From JAWLEV01 sp046538105 (lineage in GTDB: Bacteria > Chloroflexota > Anaerolineae > UBA1429): a stretch of DNA of 64,000 bases. Of the stretch, positions 1 through 8,368 are shown in pieces. The DNA is taken from positions 17,832 to 81,831 of the forward strand of contig JBKHJO010000005.1 of NCBI GenBank assembly GCA_046538105.1, given 5' to 3'. The notes under the pieces are model-generated. The model was not told the origin of the DNA, did no database searches, and saw nothing but the letters and a program-made list of their open reading frames with translations. Numbering within the stretch: position 1 is the first letter of the stretch; each line of letters starts with the position of its first letter. The translations under genes and the position numbers were made by a program.

Positions 1-1256
1 TTGGGATCATCATAAAGGTTAAACAGCAGTTCTTCTCCCGTATCGTATTTGGCCAGCCGCCACTCGCCATCATATATCATCCAACCTCCCTGCAAAACGC
101 CCATGATGTATTCTCGAGGGTTTCGTTCCTCAATGCCAAGAGCCGGTAACGGTGTGGAATCCAGATAATCGGGAACCTGACAGCCCCCAAGATGGAGCAT
201 CGTGGCAGTAACATCGCCAAGGGTTACGAGTTCCTGGTTCGTTGTCGGGCCATCGGCCCAGGGGATGTACATGAGCAGGGGGACATGACAACTCGCCTCA
301 AAGAATGTCCCCTTGCCGATCAGATCGTGATCTCCCAGATAATCGCCATGATCGGAAGAGAAGATGATGATTGTGTTATCCAGCAAATCCTTCTCGCGTA
401 GTGCATCGAGTATCTGGCCTATCTCATAATCTATCTGTTTGACCAATCCCGCATAGTGAGCGCGGACCTTTTTCTTCTGTGCCATAGTGAACTCGGAATA
501 ATCGACACCATTCCAGGGGAGGCGATTACCTTCGATGTTTTGTTGTCTGAGTTGAGGGGCATCTCCCTCGACTTTGGGGGCTGGCTCGGGCATATCTGCA
601 GGGGCAAAGGGCTCCAGGAACTCTGGCGAGGGATCATAGGGGCAGTGGGGACCAGGGAACCCTACCATCATGGCAAAGGGCCCCTCGTTACCGTACTCGC
701 GGATAAAACGACACGATTCCTGCCCCACAAAGTGATCCACAGAATATTCCCAGGGAATCTTGTTGATAATAGCGCCCTTATTCTCAAAGTAGCCCTCGTG
801 CTCTTTTCCATGCAGTTTTCGATAGCCATGGGCTCTGAGAAAGTGATGATAGTCATCCCGTATGTGGATCCAGCGCTTATCCTCCGCAATGACGCGATAC
901 TGAAACCCCAGTCGCAGATCCCACGGGTAAAAGTGCATCTTTCCTATAGCCGCTGTATAGTATCCGCTCCCACTCAATATTTCCGGCCAGGTAGAGAGAC
1001 CGCATTCGCGATAGTCCGCGCGCAGAAACTGGCCGTTGCTCAGAACCCCCGTTCTTGCTGCATTCATACCAGTTAACAGAGAGACGCGCGCAGGAACGCA
1101 AAGGGGATGTGGTGAATAAGCATTGCTGAACAAAACGCCCCTCTCCATGAGGCTATCGATATGGGGCGTATCGATGAAAGAAGCGTCATAACAACTCAAA
1201 AAGTCGGCGCGCAACTGATCCGGCATAATAAAAATGAGATTTGGTTTTTGGGGCAC
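1..1256 (-). CDS. Formylglycine-type sulfatase, C-terminus cut off by window edge
   Basis: Hydrolyses a sulfate ester, probably on a carbohydrate; the substrate cannot be read from the sequence. The reading frame starts at a GTG (1254-1256) preceded by a strong GGAGGAGG ribosome site and runs off the left edge after about 418 codons. Near the N-terminus the motif C53-V-P-A-R57 is followed by SLLTG. This is the sulfatase signature whose Cys is converted to formylglycine. Asp13-Gln14 in the first strand are probable metal ligands. The last visible residues (tyrosine-rich, ...LYDDP) match the usual C-terminal region just before the end of such proteins, so little is missing. It lies 34 nt downstream of the cNMP/PH gene on the same strand and may share its transcript. 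A maturase (FGE or anSME) would be needed; none is in this window. Confidence 0.9.
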   Translation of the reverse strand, partial: MPQKPNLIFIMPDQLRADFLSCYDASFIDTPHIDSLMERGVLFSNAYSPHPLCVPARVSLLTGMNAARTGVLSNGQFLRADYRECGLSTWPEILSGSGYYTAAIGKMHFYPWDLRLGFQYRVIAEDKRWIHIRDDYHHFLRAHGYRKLHGKEHEGYFENKGAIINKIPWEYSVDHFVGQESCRFIREYGNEGPFAMMVGFPGPHCPYDPSPEFLEPFAPADMPEPAPKVEGDAPQLRQQNIEGNRLPWNGVDYSEFTMAQKKKVRAHYAGLVKQIDYEIGQILDALREKDLLDNTIIIFSSDHGDYLGDHDLIGKGTFFEASCHVPLLMYIPWADGPTTNQELVTLGDVTATMLHLGGCQVPDYLDSTPLPALGIEERNPREYIMGVLQGGWMIYDGEWRLAKYDTGEELLFNLYDDP

Positions 1257-1290
1257 TTTTACCTCCTCCTCCCTGTTTCGGGGGCTCATA

Positions 1291-3027
1291 CTATTTGGCC
1301 TCTGACGGGGATTCATTCCCTTTCTCTTCAGAGATTCTCTCTTTGGCATCCCGCAGATCATCGTAGACGCTGAACCATTCTGCAAGTTCTGCCTGGCGCC
1401 TTTGCATCTCTCTTTGCCGTTGCGCCTCGCGAAAGGCCTCAAGGCGACGAAATATCTCGTTCTGTACATCGTGGGGGTTCGGGACTCGGTTGAATGTGAA
1501 ACTCCCCGCACCAGCGGTTTGTATGACAACATCCCCATAGTCAAAGGCCGCTGCCACAAAACTGGGGATTTCCAGACTTACATGCTGGATCATTCCCAAA
1601 CTGGCCTCACGTCGCTCCTCCGACACAAAGAGGGGACGCTTATCAATATCCACAATCCGATCGTTCGTCACGATGTAAAGATCATTGCCCCAATCGACCA
1701 TGTTCCACCAGAGCAGCCCTACGAGAAAGATGGTGACGGGAACCAACATGAACGGATAATAGGGATATAACTTTGTCACCAAGGGTTGCGGAATACCAAA
1801 AAAGCCCAGGAGCATCGCCACACTCACGATGAAGCACCAAAAAAGAGGGGCAATGGTCTCCCGGATGAGAAATATCCAGTGTTTTCTCCATGTGGTGGCC
1901 TCTTCAGTCTGCATTCGCGTGCGTGGGATGAGGCCATGCTCTGCCATCCAGGTGAGAAAGTGTGTGATCGGTCCAGGTTGCACTTGTATCACCGCAGACC
2001 CGTTAGTGTGGCCACTATCTTCCAGGCCGCCTCCTTCAGCCACGGCCTCGGAACCCTCCAACCCCAAATGGCGTGCCAGAGTATCACGTACGACCTGGCG
2101 CTGTTCGGCGTGGCGCGTGGCCTGAGCGCGGGCCATCTCTTCCCAGAGAGCCTCTCTTGCTTCTTCGGGCTTGGGAATGTGGTCGAACCGTATAGTACCG
2201 ACGTCGGCGGCCGTTTCGATGACCAAGTCGCCGTAATTCAGCATCTGTCCCACAAAGTCGCGTACTATCCGAAAATCCTGTATTCGCGCCAGGGGGGCGG
2301 CATTTCGTGATTCGTAGAGAAAGGCAACCTGTTCGCGATGGACGACTCTTTGGTTGGAAGCGACAAAGTAATCATTGCGCCAGTCGACCCAGTGCCAAAG
2401 AAAGCTCAAAGCATAGAACGCGGATAGGAGGGAAAACGGGATGGCCGGATTCGGGCTGGGCGTAATCCGCATCCTCAACCAGAACAGGATTGCAAAGGAA
2501 AGGAGCACGACAAGAGTGCTCACCATCATGGAGCGCACAAACATAATCCAGTGCCTACGGGTATGATATATTATCACTTCCCCAGGGCCTAACCAGGTAT
2601 AGTGGGGAGCCTGCAATTTCTCCCTTATATCCGGTCGGACGGTCAACTGTTGGGATAGGCCTTCGTATCTCGAAAGCAGCCCTTGAAACTCGGGGCGCGT
2701 CAGCATCCAAATGCGCATTTCTGTTTTGGCAGTGACGGTGGCATCCCGGGGCTCGCTCAAAAAGAGGGCGGTGGTACCAAAGTAATCACCGCGCCGCATC
2801 ATATTTACGGGACGTTGGAGACCGTCTTCGTCCACCCGGTGGACGGCAGCCTCTCCCTGGCGGATGAGGAAAAAGATACTCCCCAAGTCCGCCTGGTGGG
2901 TCAGTGCAGTCCCCGCCGGAATCACACGCTCTTCACCCGCGTTGGCAACTAACGCAAGATAGTGTTCCGAAAGTTGCTCAAAAAGGGGGATCCTAGAAAG
3001 CTCTTCTACCAGGCTCATCTGTGGCAT
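1291..3027 (-). CDS. Membrane protein with cyclic-nucleotide-binding domain and two bacterial PH domains
   Basis: 578 residues. Residues about 10-130 form a CAP-type cyclic-nucleotide-binding domain: the stretch GDYFGTTALFLSEPRDATV carries the phosphate-binding cassette with its conserved Arg. Two similar units follow. Each is a pair of transmembrane helices ending in a W-x-x-N-D-Y/L motif, then a bacterial PH-like domain (first roughly residues 220-310, second 460-550). A charged region rich in Gln and Arg closes the protein. The architecture suggests a membrane sensor that ties a cytoplasmic nucleotide or ligand signal to membrane-anchored PH scaffolds; the ligand is unknown. I recall similar proteins being common in Anaerolineae, but I cannot check this here. 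A good promoter precedes it, divergent from the HTH-kelch gene. Confidence 0.85.
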   Translation of the reverse strand: MPQMSLVEELSRIPLFEQLSEHYLALVANAGEERVIPAGTALTHQADLGSIFFLIRQGEAAVHRVDEDGLQRPVNMMRRGDYFGTTALFLSEPRDATVTAKTEMRIWMLTRPEFQGLLSRYEGLSQQLTVRPDIREKLQAPHYTWLGPGEVIIYHTRRHWIMFVRSMMVSTLVVLLSFAILFWLRMRITPSPNPAIPFSLLSAFYALSFLWHWVDWRNDYFVASNQRVVHREQVAFLYESRNAAPLARIQDFRIVRDFVGQMLNYGDLVIETAADVGTIRFDHIPKPEEAREALWEEMARAQATRHAEQRQVVRDTLARHLGLEGSEAVAEGGGLEDSGHTNGSAVIQVQPGPITHFLTWMAEHGLIPRTRMQTEEATTWRKHWIFLIRETIAPLFWCFIVSVAMLLGFFGIPQPLVTKLYPYYPFMLVPVTIFLVGLLWWNMVDWGNDLYIVTNDRIVDIDKRPLFVSEERREASLGMIQHVSLEIPSFVAAAFDYGDVVIQTAGAGSFTFNRVPNPHDVQNEIFRRLEAFREAQRQREMQRRQAELAEWFSVYDDLRDAKERISEEKGNESPSEAK

Positions 3028-3056
3028 TTATATTCCCCGTCCACTGTAACACGGTT

Positions 3057-3085
3057 ATTCTAACAGAATATGGCCATCTCTACAA
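3057..3085 (-). promoter_or_regulatory. Sigma-70-like promoter for the cNMP/PH gene
   Basis: On the minus strand TTGTAG (3080-3085) and TAGAAT (3057-3062) are separated by exactly 17 bp and lie 30 nt upstream of the start codon. Confidence 0.6.
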
Positions 3086-3207
3086 TCCGTAGTCGCATGC
3101 CTCGTTCATTCGTATTCTCTATCTCTCGGTTGCCAGATGGCAAGTCCCAAAACTCCTGTAAAAACGGCGACGTGAAGTAGCCGCCCGATGTCATGGGATC
3201 GATTTGT

Positions 3208-3236
3208 TTGTGGGCGTGGGGCAGGTATGGTAGAAT
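3208..3236 (+). promoter_or_regulatory. Sigma-70-like promoter for the HTH-kelch gene
   Basis: TTGTGG (3208-3213) and TAGAAT (3231-3236) with a 17-bp spacer, 27 nt before the chosen ATG. It is divergent from the promoter of the cNMP/PH gene. Confidence 0.55.
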
Positions 3237-3262
3237 GCTGGATGATGTGTAGAGAGGAAACT

Positions 3263-4603
3263 ATGAGCAGCGAATCTCCAGATGAACTGAGCGCGCGGGA
3301 AAAGGAGATACTGGAGCTGGTCGCCACGGGAGCGACGAACCGGCAGATTGCCACCAGGTTGACCATCAGTGTCAATACAGTCAAAACACATCTTCGCAAC
3401 ATCTTTACCAAACTCTCCGTCGAGTCTCGGACGGAGGCAGCGTTGTGGGCTGTAAAGTATGGTGTGGTCGAGGTTGAACAGGAGGGCGTTCCTTTAACAC
3501 ATAAAGAGAACGCGCAAAAGGAGCTGATCGGTTGGGAGTCGGAAAGGCAGTGGCCTCTGCGTATAGGTCAATACCTGGCTCTGGGTATTTCACTCCTCTT
3601 TGTGTTTTTTGTAACCCTTTGGCCAGGCGGTGTTCAAGGAACGGAGGATACGGAAAGCCCCTTTGTGGACCTTCCCGGAGTGACGGAGACGGATATTTCT
3701 TTGGGTTCCTCTTCGCGGTGGCGGTTAAAGACCCAGTTGCCCACATCCCGCGGGCGTTTTGCTCAAGCACAGATAGGAGAGAAGATATTTGTTATCAGCG
3801 GATCAGATAATCAGGGATGGAGTGCGGCAGTCGAAGTATACGATGTGATACAGGATAGCTGGGAACGAAAGCGTGATAAGCCCACGCCTGTGGCCAACAT
3901 AGGGGCTGTGTCTATAGATGGCTTGATCTACGTTCCAGGGGGGCTGGATGCATCGAACCAGGTGCGGGATATCCTTGAGGTCTATGATCCAGAGGCCGAT
4001 ACGTGGCATGCGTTGACACCCCTGCCGACGCCCCTTTGCGCCTATGCCATCGCTCCTTTTGAAGATGGCTTTTATCTCTTTGGTGGTTGGAATGGTAATG
4101 CATATCTGTCCTCAGTATACTATTATGATGTGTCTTCCGGAACCTGGCATGAAGAAAGGCCCATGAAGACAGCAAAAGCGTTTGTCGCAGCCGCCACGTT
4201 AAAAGATCGGATCTATCTTGTGGGAGGATACGATGGTTCTCAGGAATTCAGTTCGTGCCATTCCTATGATCCCTCGCTCGCTGTAGAGGGAGGCGACCCA
4301 TGGCAGGAACATGCCCCCATGAGTATTGCACGGGCGGGACACGCCGTGACGGCGTCCCAAGAGGGGCTTTACGTCGTTGGGGGAGGATTAAAAACTCCTT
4401 TTTCATACAATGAACGCTATGATCTGGGGAACAATGCCTGGTCCAGTTTTGAGAGCCCCATTCTCGATCGCTGGCGTACTTTGGGAGTTTCGACCATTAA
4501 CCAAAGGGACGGCACCCATCTTTACGCCGTCGGAGGCTGGAATGGAAAGTATCTTGACGTTGTGGAAACCTATCAAACATCTTTTCGAGTGTACCTGCCA
4601 TAG
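3263..4603 (+). CDS. LuxR-type HTH - single TM - kelch beta-propeller protein
   Basis: 446 residues. Residues 8-70 are a GerE/LuxR-type DNA-binding domain: LSAREKEILELVATGATNRQIA, then a recognition helix in the VNTVKTHLRNIF region. Residues about 101-121 form one transmembrane helix. The rest (about 160-446) is a kelch propeller with roughly six blades, seen from repeated GG doublets (YVPGGL, YLFGGW, YLVGGY, YVVGGG, YAVGGW) and following tyrosine and tryptophan positions. The likely topology is cytoplasmic HTH and external propeller, a ToxR-like one-piece membrane regulator. I chose the ATG at 3263 over an upstream in-frame one because AGAGAGGAAA precedes it and the promoter -10 lies between the two. 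No kinase or receiver domain is present. Ligand and target genes are unknown. Confidence 0.85.
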   Translation: MSSESPDELSAREKEILELVATGATNRQIATRLTISVNTVKTHLRNIFTKLSVESRTEAALWAVKYGVVEVEQEGVPLTHKENAQKELIGWESERQWPLRIGQYLALGISLLFVFFVTLWPGGVQGTEDTESPFVDLPGVTETDISLGSSSRWRLKTQLPTSRGRFAQAQIGEKIFVISGSDNQGWSAAVEVYDVIQDSWERKRDKPTPVANIGAVSIDGLIYVPGGLDASNQVRDILEVYDPEADTWHALTPLPTPLCAYAIAPFEDGFYLFGGWNGNAYLSSVYYYDVSSGTWHEERPMKTAKAFVAAATLKDRIYLVGGYDGSQEFSSCHSYDPSLAVEGGDPWQEHAPMSIARAGHAVTASQEGLYVVGGGLKTPFSYNERYDLGNNAWSSFESPILDRWRTLGVSTINQRDGTHLYAVGGWNGKYLDVVETYQTSFRVYLP

Positions 4604-4619
4604 AAGGGGATAGAGCGCC

Positions 4620-5054
4620 ATGTCTGAGAGTAATGTCTATGAAGCTGACGCGACACTGGTTCAGGGGCTACAATTTGTGGGACGAGGTGTCGAATCGGGG
4701 ATTGCTGTAGTTTTGGACGGTGCGGAAGAACATGGCGGGTTGGAAAGCGGCATACGTCCCATGGAGTCTCTGCTCATCAGTCTGGCCGGTTGTACGGGCA
4801 TGGACGTCATATCCATCCTGCGCAAAAAGCGCCAGGAGGTGGCGGATTTTCGTGTGGAGGCAAAAGGAGTCCAGGCGGAGGAACATCCCAGGCGTTATGA
4901 GCGGATCATCCTGCATTATATCGTCCGGGGTCGCGACGTATCGGAGAAAGCCGTGGCTCGCTCTATTGAGTTATCGCTGAACAAGTATTGCGGCGTGACG
5001 GCCAGTCTCAATAGCGAGATCGATTACGAGTATACAATAGAAGCGTGGAATTGA
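4620..5054 (+). CDS. OsmC/Ohr-family peroxidase-like protein
   Basis: 144 residues, the normal size of the family. OsmC and Ohr proteins reduce organic hydroperoxides with two redox cysteines. Here these are Cys58 (in LISLAGCTGMD) and Cys124 (in LNKYCGV), at the expected places: start of the long central helix and start of the later helix. It begins 16 nt after the kelch gene. Its stop codon overlaps the start of the lipoamide dehydrogenase gene by one base (TGATG), so the two are probably translated together. In characterised Ohr enzymes dihydrolipoyl groups act as reductant, which makes the coupling meaningful. The family also holds members of unknown activity. Confidence 0.9.
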   Translation: MSESNVYEADATLVQGLQFVGRGVESGIAVVLDGAEEHGGLESGIRPMESLLISLAGCTGMDVISILRKKRQEVADFRVEAKGVQAEEHPRRYERIILHYIVRGRDVSEKAVARSIELSLNKYCGVTASLNSEIDYEYTIEAWN

Positions 5055-6466
5055 TGACCTCAACATACGATATCGTCATCATCGGAGCGGGACCTGGCGG
5101 ATATGTGGCTGCCATCCGCGCCGCTCAGCGGGGGGCAAAGGTGGCCCTGGTGGATAAAGAGGGGATAGGGGGTACCTGTCTGAATTATGGGTGCATTTCC
5201 ACCAAAGCTCTGGTACGCGACGCGGAGCTCTATCGCGACGCCACTTCTGGAAGATACTGTGTGGCGGCAGAGGAATCGTTCCGTCTCGATTTTGCACGTC
5301 TCATGGAGCGTAAGCGTGAGGTTGTGGATACCCTCGTCAGCGGTGTCAAGCGATTACTAGATGATTACCGCGTGCAGATATTTCTCGGTCATGCACGTAT
5401 CAGGCGTCCGGGATTGGTGGAGGTTTCCGGGCAAGAAGAGGATACACGGTCCCTGTCCTGCCACAATATTATCATTGCCACCGGCGCTACACCTTCCGGA
5501 CTGTCCATTCCTGGTACCGATTTGCCTGGTGTTGTCGCCTCGAGGGAACTTTTGTGTATCGACAGCCTGCCCGAACGGTTGCTGATCCTGGGAGGGGGAA
5601 GTGTGGGGGTCGAGTTTGCCTGCATCTTTCAGGCTCTGGGCACAGATGTCTCTCTTCTGGAACTCAAAAGCCTTGTCCAGGATATGGAGCCACAGATCAG
5701 TAAAAGATTACGCGCCCATATGATACGCCAGGGTATATCCGTCGCCATTGGCGCTAACCCTAAGACGATAAGCATCAACGATGACGGTTCGCTGCGGGTA
5801 GAATATGAGCAAAATGATGAAAAGACGTTTGCTGAAGGAGATGTTGTCCTCCTGGCTACCGGACGTCGGCCCAATACGGAGGCATTGGGACTGGAAACGG
5901 TGGGCGTCGACACCAATGGACCGGTCATCAAGGTGAATGAATGGTTGCAGACCAGTGTACCAAACATATACGCCATCGGCGACTGCACCGGTGGGTATAT
6001 GTTTGCCCATGTGGCTTCCTACGAGGCGGAGGTCGCCGTGGAAAACATTCTGGGAGAAAAGCGCGAGGCCGATTATCGTGTGGTGCCGACGTGTATTTTC
6101 ACCATGCCCGAGATCGCCGGGGTGGGGATGACCGAGGAAGCCGCGGACGAGGCTGGATTGCCATATACGGTGACCCGTTTCCCCTTTCGAGCAAATGGGC
6201 GGGCATTGGCCGTGGGGGAGGCAGATGGCCAGATACGTATGCTCTGTGAGAAGACCCCCGCCGGAGAGGGAGGGAAGGTGCTTGGGGTGCATATCATCGG
6301 GCCTCATGCGGGCGATCTGATAGCCGAAGCTGCTCTCGCCATGCGCCTTGGAGCCACGGCCGAGGATATCGCACAGACGATTCATGCGCATCCAACGATG
6401 CCTGAGGCGATGATGGAAGCCGCCATGGCTCATTACCTGGGCGCCATTCACTTTAAGCAAAGATAG
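5054..6466 (+). CDS. lpdA: Dihydrolipoyl dehydrogenase
   Basis: 470 residues from the ATG at 5054; a GTG at 5045 is an alternative but the TGATG junction favours the ATG. It transfers electrons between NAD(H) and dihydrolipoyl groups through FAD. Visible marks are GAGPGG (11-16, FAD-binding), the redox disulfide C42-L-N-Y-G-C47, a second dinucleotide fold at GGGSVGVEF, the ATGRRPNT strand, and the dimer-interface HAHPTMPE with the catalytic His-Glu pair near the C-terminus. No 2-oxoacid dehydrogenase E1/E2 genes are nearby. Its partner in this operon is the OsmC-family protein, so it may serve peroxide reduction or a distant lipoyl complex. Confidence 0.95.
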   Translation: MTSTYDIVIIGAGPGGYVAAIRAAQRGAKVALVDKEGIGGTCLNYGCISTKALVRDAELYRDATSGRYCVAAEESFRLDFARLMERKREVVDTLVSGVKRLLDDYRVQIFLGHARIRRPGLVEVSGQEEDTRSLSCHNIIIATGATPSGLSIPGTDLPGVVASRELLCIDSLPERLLILGGGSVGVEFACIFQALGTDVSLLELKSLVQDMEPQISKRLRAHMIRQGISVAIGANPKTISINDDGSLRVEYEQNDEKTFAEGDVVLLATGRRPNTEALGLETVGVDTNGPVIKVNEWLQTSVPNIYAIGDCTGGYMFAHVASYEAEVAVENILGEKREADYRVVPTCIFTMPEIAGVGMTEEAADEAGLPYTVTRFPFRANGRALAVGEADGQIRMLCEKTPAGEGGKVLGVHIIGPHAGDLIAEAALAMRLGATAEDIAQTIHAHPTMPEAMMEAAMAHYLGAIHFKQR

Positions 6467-6487
6467 AGAGGGAACGACACTGGCAAT

Positions 6488-6772
6488 ATGATCATCGGAG
6501 TGTGTACGTTGGAGTTGCAGATCTATGGAAGCGCATCATTAAAGCAAAAACGCCGGGTGGTGCAGTCGGTGCTGGATAGGGTGCGCAACGAGTTCAACGT
6601 CTCTACGGCCGAGGTGGATCACCAGGATAGTTGGCAACTTGCTACCCTGGCCTTTGCCTGTGTGGCCTCGGATGGGGGGTACGTGCAGGGGTTACTGCAG
6701 CGCGTCGTGGACTTTGTGGATAGTAAAAGGTTTAATCTGGTTCTTTTAGATTATCGGATCGAGTTGTTCTAG
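6488..6772 (+). CDS. DUF503 (YlxP-like) small protein
   Basis: 94 residues, full length for the family. It opens MIIGVCTLELQIYGSASLKQ and continues KRRVVQSVLDRVRNEFNVS and AEVDHQDSWQLATLAF, the typical ferredoxin-like-fold pattern of DUF503. Members often lie near ribosome maturation genes (rbfA, infB), but not here. Molecular function is unestablished. It follows lpdA by 21 nt and may be the third gene of that operon. Confidence 0.9.
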   Translation: MIIGVCTLELQIYGSASLKQKRRVVQSVLDRVRNEFNVSTAEVDHQDSWQLATLAFACVASDGGYVQGLLQRVVDFVDSKRFNLVLLDYRIELF

Positions 6773-6815
6773 AACCGTCTAGCATGACGTGGGGACGATA
6801 CAAAAGGGGAGAAGC

Positions 6816-7103
6816 ATGGTATTTCGAATCCTGGCCATCGCAAGAGATTGCTCAATCCTACTTTTGGGGATAGAGATCTTTATCCTGCTGTTATTACCCA
6901 TTTTCACTCTCTGGTATGTGACCCATTGGCTGAAGGATTTCATACCGCAGATGACCCATACCTTGGAGGATGTGAAAGGGGGATGGATCCGTGTGCTTTC
7001 TTATATCCACCTCGCCTTGGCACATATCAGAGCGCCGTTCTTGTGGATAGCAAGCAAGCGCGAGGGGCTAAAGGTATTTTTATCATGGATGAAATCCGCC
7101 TGA
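6816..7103 (+). CDS. Small membrane protein of unknown function
   Basis: 95 residues from the ATG preceded by GGGGAGAAGC. A long hydrophobic helix (about residues 11-36, ILLLGIEIFILLLLPIFTLW) is followed by an amphipathic stretch and a second, weaker hydrophobic segment. The pattern resembles small helper proteins often next to YtxH-like proteins, and such a protein follows directly. I do not recognise a named family. Confidence 0.6.
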   Translation: MVFRILAIARDCSILLLGIEIFILLLLPIFTLWYVTHWLKDFIPQMTHTLEDVKGGWIRVLSYIHLALAHIRAPFLWIASKREGLKVFLSWMKSA

Positions 7104-7123
7104 CGAAAACAAGGAGGCTGGCT

Positions 7124-7315
7124 GTGCAGAGAAGTAAAAAGTACATCGTAGAGGGTGCTGTATTGGGTGCTGTATTGGGCATGGTGGTGGGCTGGTTATA
7201 TAGCCGTCGCCTTGACGATGTTAACGACGAGGAGGTGAAAGAGATAGATACGAAACGCGTGATGCGTCTCGTATGGTCGGGACTCGGCCTTGTGAGAGAA
7301 ATAGCCGAGTTGTAA
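7124..7315 (+). CDS. Small YtxH-like membrane protein
   Basis: 63 residues from a GTG start placed seven bases after a perfect AAGGAGG site. A glycine-rich transmembrane helix (AVLGAVLGMVVGWLY) is followed by Ser-Arg-Arg and a charged tail, as in gas-vesicle/YtxH-type small proteins. In-frame upstream ATGs exist (for example 7085), but they overlap the previous gene and have no ribosome site. Probably co-expressed with the preceding small membrane protein; role unknown. Confidence 0.6.
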   Translation: MQRSKKYIVEGAVLGAVLGMVVGWLYSRRLDDVNDEEVKEIDTKRVMRLVWSGLGLVREIAEL

Positions 7316-7346
7316 CATAACTTCAGACCAAAAGGTATTGTAATAA

Positions 7347-7372
7347 GGATAGCAAGCGAGGTCGTGCTATCC
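7347..7372 (+). terminator. Hairpin after the small membrane protein genes
   Basis: GGATAGCA (7347-7354) pairs with TGCTATCC (7365-7372) across a 10-nt loop. Only a weak pyrimidine tract follows, so termination is plausible but not certain. Confidence 0.4.
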
Positions 7373-7435
7373 GCGTTCTCCCTTTTCGAAGGCCTCGTTT
7401 ATATATGTGGTTCGTACTTTTTTTCACAAGGATAT

Positions 7436-7463
7436 TTGACGTGGGCATCACGCCAGATATAAT
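7436..7463 (+). promoter_or_regulatory. Strong promoter for nfnAB
   Basis: TTGACG (7436-7441) and TATAAT (7458-7463) with a 16-bp spacer, 47 nt before the nfnA start codon. Confidence 0.7.
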
Positions 7464-7510
7464 TTTATGCTAGTGTGATTTTTCAGATTCGTTTGTTAGG
7501 AGGCGTTTTT

Positions 7511-8353
7511 GTGTATCGTATTTTGAAAAAAGAGGTTCTGACGCCTGTGGCAAAACTGTACGCCATAGAGGCGCCAGAGATTGCCCAAAAAGCGCAGGCT
7601 GGGCATTTTGTGATTTTGCGTGTTAATGAACCGGGAGAACGTATTCCTCTCACGATTGCGGATTATGATCGCGAGGAAGGCACGGTGACCATCGTCGTTC
7701 AGGAGGTGGGCAAGACGACCAAATTGTTGGGAACGTTGGAGGAGGGGGATAGTCTGGCCAGTTTTGCTGGTCCGCTGGGCACACCTACGGAAATTGAGAA
7801 TTATGGTACGACCCTCGTCGTTGGCGGGGGATTAGGTATCGCTCCCATCTATCCCATATGTCGCGCCCTGCGCGAGGCGGGAAATACGGTCATCGGCATC
7901 ATTGGCGCGCGGAGTGGCGACCTCCTCTTCTGGGAAGAAGAATTGAGCAGCGTGACGGATGAACTGATCGTCTGCACCGACGATGGGAGCTACGGGCGGG
8001 GAGCCTTGGTTACCGTACCTATGAAGGAACTCATGGAATCCGACAGGGAGATCGATCGTGTCTGGGCAATCGGCCCGGCTATCATGATGAAGTTCGCTGC
8101 CCTTACCACGCAGCCGTATGGCGTCAAGACGATCGTAAGCCTGAACTCTATCATGGTCGATGGTACTGGGATGTGTGGCTCCTGCCGCGTGTCCGTTGGG
8201 GGACGCACACGCTTTGCTTGTGTGGATGGTCCCGAGTTCGATGGGCATGAGGTGGATTGGGATCTGCTTTTGAGTCGCCAGCGAATATATACGGACATGG
8301 AAACGGTGGCATTGGAACAGTACGAACGCGAACTGGCTAACGTGCGCGCATAG
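7511..8353 (+). CDS. nfnA: NfnA-type subunit: FAD/NAD and [2Fe-2S] ferredoxin:NADP oxidoreductase
   Basis: 280 residues from a GTG preceded by TTAGGAGGCG. With NfnB it forms a flavin-based electron-bifurcating complex that couples ferredoxin, NADH and NADP. Domains: an FAD-binding barrel (about 1-95, with the RIPLTIADYD flavin motif), an NAD-binding domain (VVGGGLGIAPIYP from about 103), and a C-terminal iron-sulfur segment. Asp219, Cys222, Cys225 and Cys237 (DGTGMCGSC and FACVDGPEF) have the Asp-plus-three-Cys spacing known for NfnA. The sister gene follows after 15 nt. A very similar protein is annotated as sulfide dehydrogenase or glutamate synthase partner in other genomes; the paired gene supports Nfn. 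Confidence 0.9.
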   Translation: MYRILKKEVLTPVAKLYAIEAPEIAQKAQAGHFVILRVNEPGERIPLTIADYDREEGTVTIVVQEVGKTTKLLGTLEEGDSLASFAGPLGTPTEIENYGTTLVVGGGLGIAPIYPICRALREAGNTVIGIIGARSGDLLFWEEELSSVTDELIVCTDDGSYGRGALVTVPMKELMESDREIDRVWAIGPAIMMKFAALTTQPYGVKTIVSLNSIMVDGTGMCGSCRVSVGGRTRFACVDGPEFDGHEVDWDLLLSRQRIYTDMETVALEQYERELANVRA

Positions 8354-8368
8354 GAGATAATATAAAGT

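Noticed and set aside
5708..6460. Long minus-strand open frame opposite lpdA
   Set aside because: It mirrors the coding strand of a clear gene, shows no family motif and has no ribosome site.
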